From Pocillopora verrucosa (taxonomy: Eukaryota; Cnidaria; Anthozoa; Scleractinia; Pocilloporidae), in contig NC_089312.1 of the NCBI RefSeq assembly GCF_036669915.1, positions 10,050,938-10,114,937 on the forward strand: a stretch of DNA of 64,000 bases. The letters run 5' to 3'. Numbering within the stretch: the stretch's first letter is position 1; each line of letters begins with the position of its first letter. Below the pieces are notes generated by a model that saw nothing but the letters and a program-made list of their open reading frames with translations, was not told the DNA's origin and searched no databases. Below are positions 1 to 15,100 of the stretch, in pieces. The position numbers and the translations under genes are program-made.

Positions 1-2804
1 AAAAGGAAACAATAAATAAGTCCCAACTGCATGAAATCAGCCAAAAAAATTAATTCAGAAAAAAACCGAAAATGAAATTTCAATTGTGACGATGGCATGG
101 AGTTTCTTAGATAAATTTCTAATCCAGCGCCGTTAAGAGTTCATCCGTAAAAAAATTCGACATAAAACGATTTCACTTTCAAAAGACTCAAATGAGATGA
201 TCCAATGATTTTGAATCAGTTATTTATTTTTTCATTATGTTGGCCTGGACTCCTGTAAACAAAAATGAATACGAAATAATTCAGAGAGAATTCTCTAGTA
301 ACCGGCGAAATTCTCCAAAATTTACTTGATTAGATATTCTTTTCCTTTCATAGACAGAGACTGCAACAATCAGGCATCAGTAGGAAGCACACCGTTCTAA
401 TCTGTATGGAAAACAACTGATCAAGAAGAAAAACTTGAAACAATTCAAATTTCCCGTTCATCAGAATATCTTTGTAAAACATTAATTATTAGCCTTTGAA
501 ATGTACGCGTCATACATGGAATAAGTGGCCAAAGAACCCAAGGGGCATGTTCAGGTTAATTTCCGCTTCAAACGGGTGACACAATTAGGCTTGATATGAC
601 CCTCTGGGCATCACTTGCCTTGCATCACGCAATGAAATATTTTAGCATCGCAAAGAGGGTTAAATATATTTTCTTGGTCACCAATCGGTTTGACGAGAAT
701 TGTTTTCACTTTGTCGAGCATTATGGCTCATTTTGCGGGCTAAAATGGAGATTTTGATGAGCTAAAATATATTTAGCCCACTCGCAAGCTCGCGTGATTG
801 TTCAGACTGTTTTGTTGTTAGTTTTTCATTTTTTTTTCCATGCCCTCCAAAGTGGTAATTATAGTAGTACAGTTGATGATGCTATAATCTTAGTAACAAT
901 AATTGTACAGTTTATGATCTTATGATCTTACGATCCTAGTAATGATAATTGTACAGTTTATGACCTTAGACATAGATATATTTTGGGCTGTCCTCATGCA
1001 GAGCTTATTTTAACCCTTGGCTAGCTGGTCGAGCTAAAAGAGACTCTGAGTCAGGCCCAAAACATATATTCCTGCCCACCAACATAAAATATTTGGTTTT
1101 AACAATCGTTACTTGGATAAAAGATTCGAATCAATCCTGTAATTATTACTTTTAGATTGATTCCAAGACCTCTGTGTGTTTTATTTCATCTGAAAAGTTG
1201 AAGTCACGTTTGTGGTTTACCATTAGTTGGATTGCGGCGATTGTAGTGAATGTACCGAATAACGAAAATCCCTGTGATCGGTCACGAATACTTGATTTTT
1301 TTGCAATAAGTTTCAGATATATGATTCGAAAAGACACGCGCTTTTGCAATCACAATGAGAGTTCGGTATATTATTTTTTAAAATGATACTTCAAAAAACC
1401 TACACTTAAAAAAACGAGATATGATTAGCATAAAACTCATCTGAAATCACGATTCCCCTTCCATTTACTAAAACACGTACACAAATTTTTAAAAATTTTT
1501 TTTTTTCATTCATATTTTCCTAATCCAAGATTACAGCCACAACAGTTGCAATGTTTGCGCACGACGTAGGTTTATATGTTGCCTGCATGGGGTCTTGTTT
1601 CTAACTAACTAACCCTAAACATTAACAGAATAATTATGCCTCAAAAATGAATGTTATTAAGATCAGAATGTGATGGGAAACTAATCCCGTATAACATGTT
1701 AATATGATATCTTTGAAGTTCTCCTACAGTTGACGCGGAACCACGAGAATGCTTAAGATCTTTAATAGACTGATTTCTTTTTTCCTTCCTTCCAAACAAA
1801 TGGTTTGAATATAATTTTATCATTATTGAGGCAAGATTTCAAATTTCACGGACGATAGACGTTTTAGTAGAAGAAATAAACTTTCATTAGTTTTTTCTCC
1901 TGATTCGAATCTATCCTTGTCAAATCTAGTTTAGGAAACTCCTCCTTTTTCTTCTGATTCAGCCAAAGTCATTTATTTGCAATAAAATCGACAAATTGGC
2001 AATGTTTACCTCTGTTTTTCACTAAAAGAATAAAACAGAAAGACTAAAGTTGATGCGACGCTTAATTGACTTCAGTTACACTAATTGCTACACTTTAAAT
2101 GATAACATTGCAAATGTAACAAAAAGGAACGGAGTTTGACATCACAGCGCACTTTCAACGCTATAACTGATCTGAATTTTATTATCACCGAATTTTTCCT
2201 TCAACTAAAAACGTAAATTTCAGTTAAATATTTTTCTGTGTCCAACTGATTTGCGAACGGATCGGAGCCAAATAAATAAACGCCTCTACATTTCCTGGCC
2301 ATTTCTTCCAGTCGCTCTTTGCTTAATTAAATCGAAGAGTTTTTCAATTAGCTTTCACTCTCGCCCTTTATGATAAATGCATTTAGGCACCGGAGAGGAA
2401 TCTCATCGAATGTCACTTGCAGCAAATACGAATACTCAAAGCGTGACGTCAATCCAATGCACCGTCAAAAGACTCTTTATCTCTGGGACCCGGTTCTTTT
2501 GCCGAGGATGAATGATGTGTTTGTGAAATCTTGACATCTTCGGTATAAAACAGCGGAGGTAAAACACAGAAAGAAAGAAATATCAAATCTACAATTTAAA
2601 GATGGCCATCTAATTACGAGAAGGAATTTTACCATTCCCACGGTGAAAATAAGCGGCTCCCGGTCTAGTTGATCCGCGAAAAACGTATATTTTGGGCTTG
2701 TATCAATTTGACGCAAACTCGATTTCAAAATCGCCGATCGTAGAATTTTTTTGATCTATATCGTTTGGAAAGCGATAATTTAGCCTTTTCTTGTGGATGA
2801 AACA
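1..2804. other. 5' flank of the receptor kinase gene, no gene recognised
   Basis: No ORF here has recognisable domain content or convincing splice sites. A short duplicated segment around 890-965 repeats an AATTGTACAGTTTATGA unit. The promoter and any 5' UTR exon of the receptor kinase should lie in the right part of this stretch, but no clear core promoter could be picked by eye. Confidence 0.5.
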
Positions 2805-5800
2805 ATGTTTAAGGTTTTTTTCATGTTCGTTTTCGCAAATTGTCATTTATTTTGTTGCCCATATGAAGACGAAAAGTTCAACAAAACAGTCCAGGAAGGA
2901 CATTTCAACATGAAATGCGAGAAAATGGTATGTAGAGACTGTGATCATTTATTTCCTAAATCGAGTTTTGATAATATTTCTCATAACTATGTACAATACT
3001 CTAGTTTATTTAATCGTTCCCTAATCATCAACAGTTTCTTGAACGCGAGATTTTTACAATTTATGATTTGAATTTTATCTTTACATGTGTCTTTCTCAAA
3101 AGTACGGTCACCCGTTACTGATGAATGTGAGTAGCATGAATTTTTGTTGTTTTATTTAAACCTATTTTAGACTAAATTTCAACTGACACAGAGAGCAGAA
3201 CAGAAACATCACTGAATAAACGACCACAGCGAGCGAAGATAGCATTCTATCGAATATTTGATCATGAATAGTCGACTTAATCTCTTGTGTTATCGTTGCA
3301 CCATTTTATTGTGTTTGAATCATAACACGCCTAAGACATGCCGCAGTCTGGACCCTTTCGGTTGCTGCTCTTTTAAATATGTCGCTTTGTGAGCAGGATT
3401 TTCCTCCTTTGTCTCTGCATGAAGTAAGCAAGATGTATGAATTTATAATCGCAATGGTGAACGAGTGTTTTTTTTTTCTTTTACTTGCAATTGCTGTATT
3501 TACTCTTTCTTGCTCAGAAAATTTAAACTATCTTTACACTAGGAATACTTTCTGTCAGTACGCTAAAATCAACAATTATTTCACGAGCTGGGAACTGTTT
3601 TAAACGCCATAATGCTGATTGTAAGCTTTGCAGTTACTTGTTCGCGAATTCTTTTTTCCGAACCTTGCCGTTATGAACTCACTTTTCACCAAAGCTTGCC
3701 TCGAAATAAATACTAGCCTTAAAGAAAAATTACCTAGGAAAACGTTGCACCTCGGAAACTAAGACTTTCTCTCGTAATTTTCTTTCAACCAAAACCTGTG
3801 AAAAATAATTTGACAGTGCTGTAAATTATGGCGATATAGGCCTGTAATTAAGGGAGATGAATATGAAAATTACAAGAAAACAGGAAATAAGCATTGACAC
3901 AGAAATTTGCAACAATGTACCAGCAATCATAAAGACCCTCATGTTTTCCAAATTAAGATAATTTTAAATTTGTCTGTGAAAACTTCCTTTTGCCTTACGT
4001 TTTCCGATTCGAAACATTTCGTCTTTATGAAATTTCCACTCAAAAAAGTCTGTTTCTATTTAGTGCGGATTTTTTAGTAGTATTCAAAATTTCTGAACAT
4101 TCTTTGGTAATGAGAGTGTTTTGTTATCGTCAGAAAAACATCTTACGCTTTAATGTGAAATTTTGTTTTCTTAAACCTTGTATTTGGCTGGTTTGAAAAT
4201 ATTTTTCTAGCCTCAAGTCATAGAAAGTCGCATGGTTCTTTTGATCAGCTCGCTCTGAGGGAGCCGCATCACAAAAATGCTAAATGTGCCACTAACATCT
4301 AGATACAGTTTGTATTTCGCCTATTTCACTCTCAGATAGACAAGGCACTCTCCTTAAACGACATTAGGAGTAAGGAGGTTGCATATAAAGTTATCGGTAA
4401 TGCGCGCGATGCAATTTCTAAGGAAGAAAGCCGAGATGAATTCAGTTTCATTCGGGTAAAATAGAAAGAGCGCCTTGAGACTCTCTTATTATTGTTGTAA
4501 ACATTAAAAGGAATCTTTCCCAAAAAATCTCTCGGTTCAGTTAGACTTTTTGTGCCAGATCTATCAAATTCCTAAACTAGGACAGGTCATATGATCAGTG
4601 AGAATCTACCGCACGCTTTTCTCTGGCGGCAATCAATGTTATTGCCAGATTTTCTTTCTCAACTTCAATATCTTTTGACTTCAACCAACGTCTAAAGCTT
4701 TAGCCAGGAGCATTTCAAGAATTACGTCGGGTTTATAGGGTACTTTAGATTAAGCATTTGCTTGAGAGGGACAGAAATAATTGCAAGTGGGATGTGTTTT
4801 TGACGTGTTCCGTGCATGCTTTCCAATAACACCTCATACTTAGCGGCTATATGTAGGCTGGAAAAATTATGATAGAAAATAAAACTTTTACTATATTCGG
4901 ACTTAGATTACAGTTTGAAGACATCGATATTTGTGATTACCTGTTGTGAAGGACGACTCTCAAAAACTGAAAGAACATTCGCTCTGCTTTTTCAGTTTCA
5001 CCTGTCCTGGAACACATGAAGGGAAAGGATTACTGTATCTTCTTTGCATGCAAGTGAACATTAGCTTGATACAAAACTTTAAGTTCATCTTTTTATTAGA
5101 TATTTATGTGTCTCTTCACTTCAACGGATAAATAGAACGGTTTTCGTTAAATGTAGGCCAAGCTACAAGCTGCAAGCCGTTCTGAAGGGAGTCAGCTTGG
5201 ACTATTAGGATGTTGTGTTGCATATTTGATTGTACTGAGGTTTACAACGACAAATTGAGCCGACCGAATCTCATTTGCCCGTCAGGAAGCATTGGTTTCC
5301 AGTACTGGGAAATCCTATAGAAAACCGGTTAAAACTCTAATAAAGGGTAGGAACTACAAAAACTTACGTAGCTGATACGGACATTATTAATTTGGAGTAT
5401 GATTTTGGGTAAGGGTACGGTTATGATGAGATAATATCGAACTGAAAGTTAATTCCAAAAGAAAGTTTGAACTCAGTCTTAGCTCCTTAAGGCCTGTGTT
5501 ACTACTTATGTGTTCTATTTTTAAAAATCGCTGTCAGCAGCTGAATCCTTCACGTAAAGAAACAGATGTAGCGGAAAAGAAGAGGGCAGTCAAGTATCCA
5601 CTGAATGTATGTTCACCTTGAAATCGGATATGATTCCAAAAGTGATATGTGAAAGTTACTAGCAGTTAGGCCTAAGATTTTCAGTTATTGAGGTATCGAA
5701 TGACCTTTTTGACTACTGAATTGTGAGCATCTAAGTACTTTTTCTAATTTTCCTTGCACGAAAGGATCAACTGATTTATGTTGCATGTAGCTCTATTTTT

Positions 5801-8800
5801 TCTTGCAGCCTCCATATCCAACATCTCGTTCTTTAATGTTGTTATTTTCCTCACTACCTATTGTGATATCGAAGTAATGTCGCTTTGGTATATTGGGATC
5901 ACGGTTTGTTTTTTGAGCTCTTCGGTACATGAAAAACTATCGAGCTTTTTTTATGTGTCAAAAAAAGACTTTCTCAGGCCGGAAAATCCTTATAATGTAA
6001 CTTTAGAGAAATTATGAACAATCTTGAATAAAAAAGCATTCGGGAATGGCAAATTTTTTGAGAAATTTAGCAAAAGTCGGATTTATGAGGACTAATGCTA
6101 AAATTTAACGGAAGTATTTGAAATCTCTCTATGCAGGAGAGGAAATTAGATGAAGAAATCCACCGAAAACTACCATTGCATGCTTACATTTTTTTTTTTA
6201 CTTTTACAATTGATGGATGTGCTTCTCCAATTTTCCAGGGTTGCATGACCAAAGGGTTTTGGCAATCAGCCTCTCGGAATAGCAAATGTAAACAGAGAAC
6301 AGAAACCGGAAATTACCAACATATCGCATCGCTAACAAAAGAATTGTAGCCCAGAGGCGTATACGTTCCTTTTGTTAATAGCTCAGAAATATCTCCACTT
6401 TGTTCCCATGCAGTAGGAAGAAATTAAAATGAAACTCTTTGCAAAGCATGCTAATGACTTGGGTGTCCAATTTAAACTCTCTAGTTGAAAAGTGGCAATA
6501 ATTAATCGCTGTAATCGGATTAATCAGTGATGTCCCTTCAATAATAGCGGTGTATCTGATAGGCGCATAGGACCCACTTAAACCATGAAAATTATTTTGA
6601 TATTAATTTAACGATAACAAAATCACGCTACATAACTGATACCCTACTTTTGTAAAATATAAGCCTCTTGGTTTCCCTACAGGTTTCCTAGCCACATGTT
6701 AAATTTTCAATATATTATATAGTATCATATCAATTCCTTTTTAATTCTATTGATGAATTACAATCATAAACAAACAAACAATAAGCAGTTGGAGACATCT
6801 TGAAAGACAGCGCTAAAATTTATCGGCTCAGTTTTTTTCGCCATTTTGTGAATTCAATTTGCCATTAATTTTCTTTTCAGACAGTGCAGTTTTCGAGTGC
6901 AGAAGTTCAGCGGTCTATCGCTCGTTACATACAGCCCTTCGTCGGAGCGATCGACGAAGGGCAAACGCTCGAATCGTCAGCTTTGCAACTCACTACGGTA
7001 CCAAATTTACATTATCAACTCAGTTGATAAAACCAAAATTATCTTGTGATACTCCTCCACTGACGCAGCACCACAGTTTCATTAGAAACTTACTCTCTTT
7101 GTAATTTATTTGGTTCTAGATTTTTATACTTTGTCGGTAATTTTACAGGTTACTGGTATAAAAGGAAGTCTTCGTCCCTTCAGCTGTGGGCACCAGTGTA
7201 AAGAGGTAAGTCACTAAGGATAACCCTTTAACTCCCAGATCAAATTTGTATTTCTCCTTACTGTCAACCATACAATGCTTACAATGTTAGTTCGGAGAAT
7301 TTATTATTGGATTAACTCATTATCCCCAATTTGATATTTTTCTTTATTCTTATCACTTATCTGGTTGATATTGTATTGATATTGTAAGGAGAAATTCTGT
7401 CTTGGTCACTCATGGGAGTTAAAGAGTTCAATAAATAAACCATTTGCCGAAACAACAACCTCAAGTCGAATTCATGTACAGATCAAAACTGGTTTGTTTT
7501 TCTCCTTTCCACGACCATTGATTTTGCTCTGATGGTTCCGGCCCAAACAAAAATTTCAATCAGGAACAGATAGAAGTTTAAATAATGTCGATGTAAGGCA
7601 ATGTATAAACCAATTACAATCATTGTGCAGCAATTGTCAATTGAGCGTTATTTTGTGATTTGTCTAAAATGTTACACCACTTTGTCCGGCTAATCAGATA
7701 TATAAACAGGTAGTTCTTTACAATTTAGTCTCTTCGGTTTTTCCGCACTTTGAAGTTCATATTTTTAGTCAATGTACTTATACAGGATGTTTTCCGAGTT
7801 CTCACTTTCTCTTTCTCTCTCTCTATCTCTCTTGTGAACCATATTGCTTATTATCTTTTTCTAGACGACAATAACTTATCATTGAATCGTAAGAGAAACA
7901 TTGCCAATTGAGTATCGAAACTGATCTGAGATTGCACTAGTTTCGCTTTTCTTCGCTCCGTAATTGGTCCAGAAACTCGTGCCACTCTCTCCACCAGTCA
8001 GATGCAAAACTAAACCCAAGCAAGAGTTGGTTGCCAGCGTTTTCCAGCGCAATAGGCCGTTTTGAGTTTTCATCGGCTCTTACAAGTATTTTGTGGCCAT
8101 TGGCCATTGTGATTACTTTGGTTTCGGTTTTACGTTACTCAATCTAAAAGCGCTCCATTGTTAATTAAAGCGCTGTTTTGGCTGAATTTGAAGTTCCGTA
8201 GTCACCACTGACACCACTCCCCTCTCGTTATAGTGCAAGAAGCCATTCAAGTTTTCCAAGTTTAATGCAATAACTGTGAAAGATTGTAAAGCTAAATGCA
8301 ACCAAGTAAGTAATTCAATAACCAGTTGATATAGAAGTTGATATGAGGATTCCTTACGTGAAACGTTAAGTACGTTCATTGCTGCACGGACTTGTTTCTT
8401 AAAAGTCACGATAGTAAACGGTCCCAAAATCTGAGTAGTAATACCAGTAGCTTCATGCTTTAGATCTATTCCAGTTGAAGAGGTCACTTGGCTCGTGTAC
8501 AGACTTCTCTTACTTACGTTGAGTCGGGAAGCATTTAATAATACCGCGGTTTTTGAAACCTGTTCCTGTTTCAGACTGACCCGTGTGAAAAAGGATGCGA
8601 GTTTCTTCAAAGTGTTATTAATTCAGGTATTTATCATTTAAAACACCCTTTTTAAATAGATATAATAGAGAGAAACACATTTGATTTAAAAGGGAAGCCA
8701 GCATTAAGCCTTAGTATGCAAGAGTGTAAAAAAAACTTCGGTTGAGAACCAAAACCAGGAAATTATGACGGCGCTATTTCTCAGGTTGATTTTCGCAGCA

Positions 8801-9098
8801 TAAAAGCAATTCCATGATTGAGCTTCAGTTCATGCTTTTCTCTTTAGGGACTCGTCATTTCCTTTTTGGCAGGTGATGAAGGGGGGGGGGGGGGGTAGAG
8901 GATTTTGGAGGGACATCCCATGGTTTTCATGCATTGGGAACAGGGAAAATCAAACGTCACGACAAAGTATAATAGGGGACTATAGAAAGAAAATGACAGA
9001 TCACTAGCAATAACAGGATCATAAGAATATTGAAGAGCTTTTTGGGGGGATTTTATAGTGAAAATCAAAATACACATTCCTATCCTGCTCTCCATTGA

Positions 9099-9151
<53 letters not shown>

Positions 9152-12100
9152 GTGGTAAATTGTGGCAAATGCTGTTGGAAAGTACACAATACACATGAAT
9201 GTAGAGCCAAATACAGTTCAAAATGACTAAAATGAAACACGCATGATTCCCTGAGAGTTAGTTAAACTCCGAGTTACAGGGAATCATGCGTGTTTCATTT
9301 TAGTCATTTTGAACTATATATCAAGATACAATAAACGCTACGTAACCCCACAAAAAGAGAAGAAATCCCAACAAGAATGACCCTTGCGTTAGCAGATGAT
9401 CACCTGAGGCAAATTTGAACTGAATCTCACGGGAGATGAGCACTGACCAGTTGGCTGTCGGAAAGTGCTCGATACACATGAGTGTAGAGCGAAATACAGT
9501 TCAAAATGACTAAAATGAAACACGCACGATTCCCTGTTACTCTGAGTTTCGTGCTTACGCACTAATATACATCAAGTTGCTTGGATCATCCTCTCCCATC
9601 AACTCCTTTGTAACGCAGATGATAGATCGGGTGGCATCTGGTATGACACAAGGAACATCACTTCCAGAGGACCGTACCTTTTCTGTCGTACGTCAACAGA
9701 GTTATTAGTTAACTTTGAGTTTCGTCTTGTCGCCGAGAGCGCTGCTGGATTTGAGCCCGTTACCTTCATTATCTTTGTAAAGACGACGACGCAAGATTGG
9801 TATATACTAACACTGGTAAGTAATCATTCTTTTTACGCATATGTTGATCAACAACAAAACTAAGCAGATTGTTTGGCTTGATTCTCATCAAAAAGTTATT
9901 AAAAAGTTGACTCCTCGCTTAAATTCTTATTAAGAATTTTTTGATCGCCCTTCATTTATATCTGTTACTGTGCCTTATCTTCCTTTAAAGATAACGAACA
10001 TTCCAACATCATCATAGTTTTTATTGGGCAATTCACTCACGTGATTAGGAACCTCCGCTCCTCTGATTGGCCGAGATGTTGTCCTATGTACCTTGCCTTA
10101 AGCAGCCTGCATGAGTTGTTTTTAATACAGAAGCGCTAGTTGAAAAATAGCATTAGCATTATTTTTTATTTTTCGGAAGAAAACAACCAGACCAATAGGC
10201 CGACAGAACAGCAAAACAAAAACAAAAAAACAAAACAAGCCAATTTTACTGACTGAATTGAAATCATGTAAGTTATTCTCCTCCTGCCTAATTTGTTAAA
10301 AAAAAATCGCTCTCATTAATTCCTTTGCTTTAATTGCTTAACGATGTTTAGCTCACCCTCGGCAAATATTGAAAATGATACTTATTCATAATTTTTATCA
10401 TCATAACATCATTGTAATCATTATTACCCTTATTATCATACTCATGGCAATTATCATCATTGTCATTATTATTTTTATCATCCGTTTTTTTTTCAAGTTA
10501 GAACACGCATCAACGATATAAGAGCATTTAAGTTTTTTTTTTTTGACTTCTAATCACAGCCAATACACAGTCTCACACTGTTATCAATTCACTCTTTTTT
10601 GCAATGCTCTTCGAAACAAAGTGGCGCTGGTCACAGACAGAGCGCCTAGTGCAGGCTAAATATATTCATATATCATTTCAATTCAGTCTTCAGAGCTTCC
10701 ATTCTATGCAAATGATCTTCATAAAGGCTTTAAAATGCAAGTAGCTTTTGCCATGGTAACATCAAAGGGACTACACTCTGCACAAGATTTTAAAAAATTC
10801 CGCAATATTAGCAAATGGATGTCGACGTTGAGTGGTAAGTCTTTGTTTGCGAGAAGATTAAAACTGAAACAAAAAATTAATCTGGTAACAAAAATTATCA
10901 AGAAGTCCTCAGATTTAATCATTTTGACAATTATTTTCTGTTCATCAGTTGATAACATTAAATGCATTTTAGTTGATATCGAGTAAGTCACGACTTGCCT
11001 TTCTCCTGACAGCAATACTCCTCGATCATTAATTAAGATCACGAGTAAAAAGGAATTGATCGCCAACCAAAGAATCTTTGATTATTAAATAAATTCTCCT
11101 AGTCAGTATTAAAGGAAATCATATTGAGAAGAGTATGGAGAAAGTAGATACTGATGTTAGGGTGTAAATGTTTTATATTAACGTCAGGTTTCCCAACATA
11201 AAGTTATCCTAGCTTCTAGTTGTTTTTCCGAAAAGTACTGCACGACAACGCTGAACAGTCAATCGAAGGGGTGGTGCGGTGATACTGAATTAAATAAAGC
11301 CGATATAACAATTTTAGATGTGTTTTTTAAAATGTCATATTTTCTCTGTAGTTTTTAAAATATTCGTAATCTCGTCTCATTTCTCATACAACCCTTCTTG
11401 ATCTACCGCATTTTAATTCAGATGAAGATCCTATAGACCCTCCTAGGGACGTGAACGTTAATTTGAAACCAGCAGGCGACAAATTTGAGGCCCATGTGAC
11501 TTGGGGTTTGGCGCCGCACAGTAAGTGAATTTTTCACGAAACTCAGATTTGACTGAATTGTAATGGCACACATCAAGAAAACCGGGAAACTTTGGATCAC
11601 CACTCTTTTCTATAAAACAATAGAAAAATCTGCATGAAACGAAAACAACACTTTTTTTAAATTCTGTCATTTTTGGTGTTACTCATATGAATGCACCCAA
11701 TCTTAAATACGAAACTTTTGAAGCTGGGGAGAGGTTTAACCTGAATTTCAACGTTTTCAGAGTTGTTTGCCTGAGAGTTTGACGTGGGTGTCTAGGATAA
11801 TAATAATAATTTATGGACTTATGTCGCCCGGTTATCGATATAAAAGTTTTAGTAGCGCATTGCAATGTTTACAACTTAAACTACACCAAAATATTAAAGT
11901 TGAAGGTCGACTTCAGGGTTGAAAATAAAATATATATTCAGATTACAAGAAAATTAGCTTATAGTAAGGAGAAAGAAAACAAATTCTTAACAAAAAAATC
12001 TCAATCGATCTTATCTCTCCTTGCCAAAGGCGGAAACTGTTTCATCGATTTTATGGTTGACTCTTGTTGAAAATTTTGTAGGCAAAACATGTGACTACAT

Positions 12101-15100
12101 GATTGACTGGCGAGCTAATGAGGAAGATCACTGGAATATTGAAAGATATGAACTTGATCGACATAAGGTAGGCTGCGCTCTTACTAAAGTCATTTGAACT
12201 TTTATCGATCTAATAAGTTTTTCATTTCTGTTTTAATTCTATCAGCATCATGTAGGTACAAAGATGTATTATGTGCTGCAAGGTTTATTGCCAAACGAGA
12301 ATTACACTATAGATGTAAGTTTTTAATTAATTTATTTATTTTTGACACGCATTTGATAACGTTAGCTGTCATATCAAATATTTTCACTTGTTTGTTGATA
12401 AGGCTGTACTACCGAAAAAAAGACTTAAAAAGTCCTACGCAATATAACGTTTTTTTAGGTTTTCAAACAACATCCTCTGCTTTGAATGCACGTTTGTCTT
12501 TCAACTTCTGAAGAAAATTCGTCTCTGTAAAATTTCTGTGATTTTCATCATTGTTTTCACGAAAGGATTAGTAGATATTGGTATGAGAAATTTATAAGTG
12601 GAACTTCATTATCGCAAAGATAAGTCCTCCATGACACAATTTCCCTGGCAAATTGCGTCTAGAGAAATGTGCCTCTCAATCTCACGCAATATGAAGTGAC
12701 CGTGAAAAAGAATGAAATAATATTTAGTTCCTATGCAATAAATTATGCCATTGTTTAGATTGCGTGTTGCACAGATCAGGAATAATCAAGTCTTTTTTCT
12801 CGCATTTTAGATCATATCCACCACTTCTGATGACAAAGAAAATAAAAGCACCGTCTATATTGTTACTCCATCCTTGAGTAAATATCACTTTTTTGATCAT
12901 AATCACATATATGTAGTGATTGTTTATTCTTCTGTTCTATCAGGAGTCCATTGAGTAATGAGCTAATGGTTCTATACCAGTCCTTTTGCCGTGATATGAT
13001 GTAGATTGTGCACTCCGACAGTTATTTGGCGCGGAAATATTTTTCTTTGATTAGCCATCGCATAAAATTCATCAGCGTTGGCAAATTCTACAGATTTAAA
13101 AGGCTTATATATCGATCAGAAAATGTGGCATGATTCTTTAAACGAAATTTAAAATTTTTCATCTTATCAATATTCGTACAACTGATCTAGCTTTAGAACT
13201 GAAATTAGGTCATGATCATCAATTGCCCTTACACCCTGATTTTCTTTCAGATTGCTTCAATAAAACTGGCTTTCATTACACCTGCAGTGAGTATTAAACC
13301 CGCAAGGCGTTTTTTTTATGTCATTGGCAAGTGACAACATTATTTCATTAGTCTCGAGTTTTAAGTTTTAAGTTTTCAATTTTATTGCCAGTTATTTCTC
13401 ATAAATGATAACGCTAAACAAAGGATCATAAAGATATAATCATGTTACACTAACGTACTTTTTAAGAGCAATTAAAAGTTTAGTCTGTTCTAGGCATTTA
13501 GTGGGTAAAACGGAGTGAAATAAAAAATGGCGCGAAAATTGCAGGAGAGAGAAAAAGCGAGCGAAGTCTGGATCGGATAAAACTCGATCCAGAACTCCTT
13601 CGTTTTTTCACTCCTCCAACATTATAGCGCTGTTTACTATCGTTTCATCAACGGAACGCCTGGAACAGACCATTCAAAATTGATCGTCGAAAGCTGGACA
13701 TCCGGGGTTTCATGGGGTTTGGTTCCTTTGCTATGTGATTGTCATATAGGAATCTCGCGCCGCCCTCTCAAGCAATCAGATCAACAAATAAATCCGTTAG
13801 CAACTTGATCAGATTTTGTAGCGGGATGCATGACCATCTCAGAGAACTGGTTCTTTTGCAAAGCCATGAGAGACAAGGACTCTTGAGACTGGATTTAAAA
13901 TCAACCATCTTTCACACGGACCCTATCCTTCTCTCTTTCCCAGTCCTTGGTCCACCAGAGAACCTAACCTTGGTCAACGTCAAACACCTGTCACGCAATA
14001 CGTCAAAAGCTGTGGTCACGTGGTGGCCGCCACATAATATATTCTCTACAGATCATATACAAGAATACAGATTAACGTGGAGAAAGATTCCCATCCTAGT
14101 AGGACAAATGTCCGAACCTCATAGTGATTCTACAAAATTACCACCAGTAAGTAAGAATCCTGTTAGGAAGATCTCTCTGAAATTTGAGGGAAACCTCGAA
14201 ATGACCAGCTGTTCTGGCAGAAAACTCACGAAGGGGGTATCACCAAGTAAAATTTTGAATCGGCTCTCGAGAGCCACAAGATCAAGTAACATCCTCTGTT
14301 AAAGTCTCCTTCCGTCGATTGATTTCGTTTCGCAAAGCAGCGAATTGTTACGAAGGAGACCGGCTTTTTCGAGAATTTTTCTGTCGTAAGTTCGCGCACA
14401 CTATGCCAGCCAATTGAAACCAATACTTTGAAGTAGCGCTTAGCATTCTTAGACGGTCAGGTTTCGTCGTGATAAACATAAAGGTTAGTGAATCAAGTGG
14501 CTGGCTAAGAGCGCGGACACGATGAAGGGAATCTCAACTGGCTACGTACCTCAAGTGCGCTGAACATTGCCATCTTTGTTACCGCAATAGAGAATAGTTT
14601 TGGTATAATACTTTGGAATAATAGTAAATGCCTCATCGACCAAAACTGTTCCGTCAACATGACTGGATATTTGCCCGCTCACTTTTGCGTTTCAATGAAC
14701 CTTAACTTTGTTTCTGCCCAAGGGGAGCGCAAAAAGGTACTTGAGAAAAATTCATCAGATCTAATATCCTCGTTTATTGTTGTTCTCTTACAGGAAAACA
14801 CCAGTTTTCAATTGGTTGGTCTTCACAATGGTTTCCCTTACATCTTTACGGTAGACTCGTAGTACACTTTGCACTTAATTGGCATATAATTGATTCAGTT
14901 TTAACCTCGGTGCCCCCTTCAAGGGGCTGATACACTTTGTTTGTTTTAAAGATCTCTGATAACACCTGACCGATCCTTACCTCACTGTTTGGGTTGTCCA
15001 TTGTTTACACCTTCACGTGCTCAGTACATTTGATATTTCATTTTGATAACATCAGGTAGCAGCAGTATCACCAATGACAGGGAAAGGAGAGGAAGCGAAA

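Larger units (their letters stand above)
2805..8626 (+). other. Signal peptide and cysteine-rich N-terminal module (exons 1-4)
   Basis: Exon 1 encodes a hydrophobic leader starting [16 protein letters not shown] and ends in KCEKM. Exons 2-4 are small (57, 72 and 52 bp) and carry paired cysteines spaced CxxxC: SCGHQC in exon 2, DCKAKC in exon 3 and CEKGC in exon 4, plus a lone Cys opening exon 3. The same cysteines occur at matching positions in the - strand paralogue (exons 34730-34786, 33452-33523, 33256-33316), which is what identified these short exons. The pattern recalls the cysteine-rich start of ROS1/Sevenless or anosmin-type FN3 proteins, but that comparison is from memory and tentative. 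Confidence 0.8.

Noticed and set aside
8161..8610. 149-codon ORF on the - strand
   Set aside because: It runs antisense across receptor kinase exons 3 (8234-8305) and 4 (8575-8626), which are supported by splice sites, phase and cysteine conservation with the paralogue. No recognisable domain in the antisense product.
9019..9240. - strand ORF with an (IY)n stretch
   Set aside because: It is the translation of the (TA)n microsatellite.
13739..14302. 187-codon ORF read as a single protein
   Set aside because: Only 13944-14146 is exon 11; the flanks lie beyond a clear acceptor (CCCAG) and donor (GTAAGT) and have no homologue in the paralogue.
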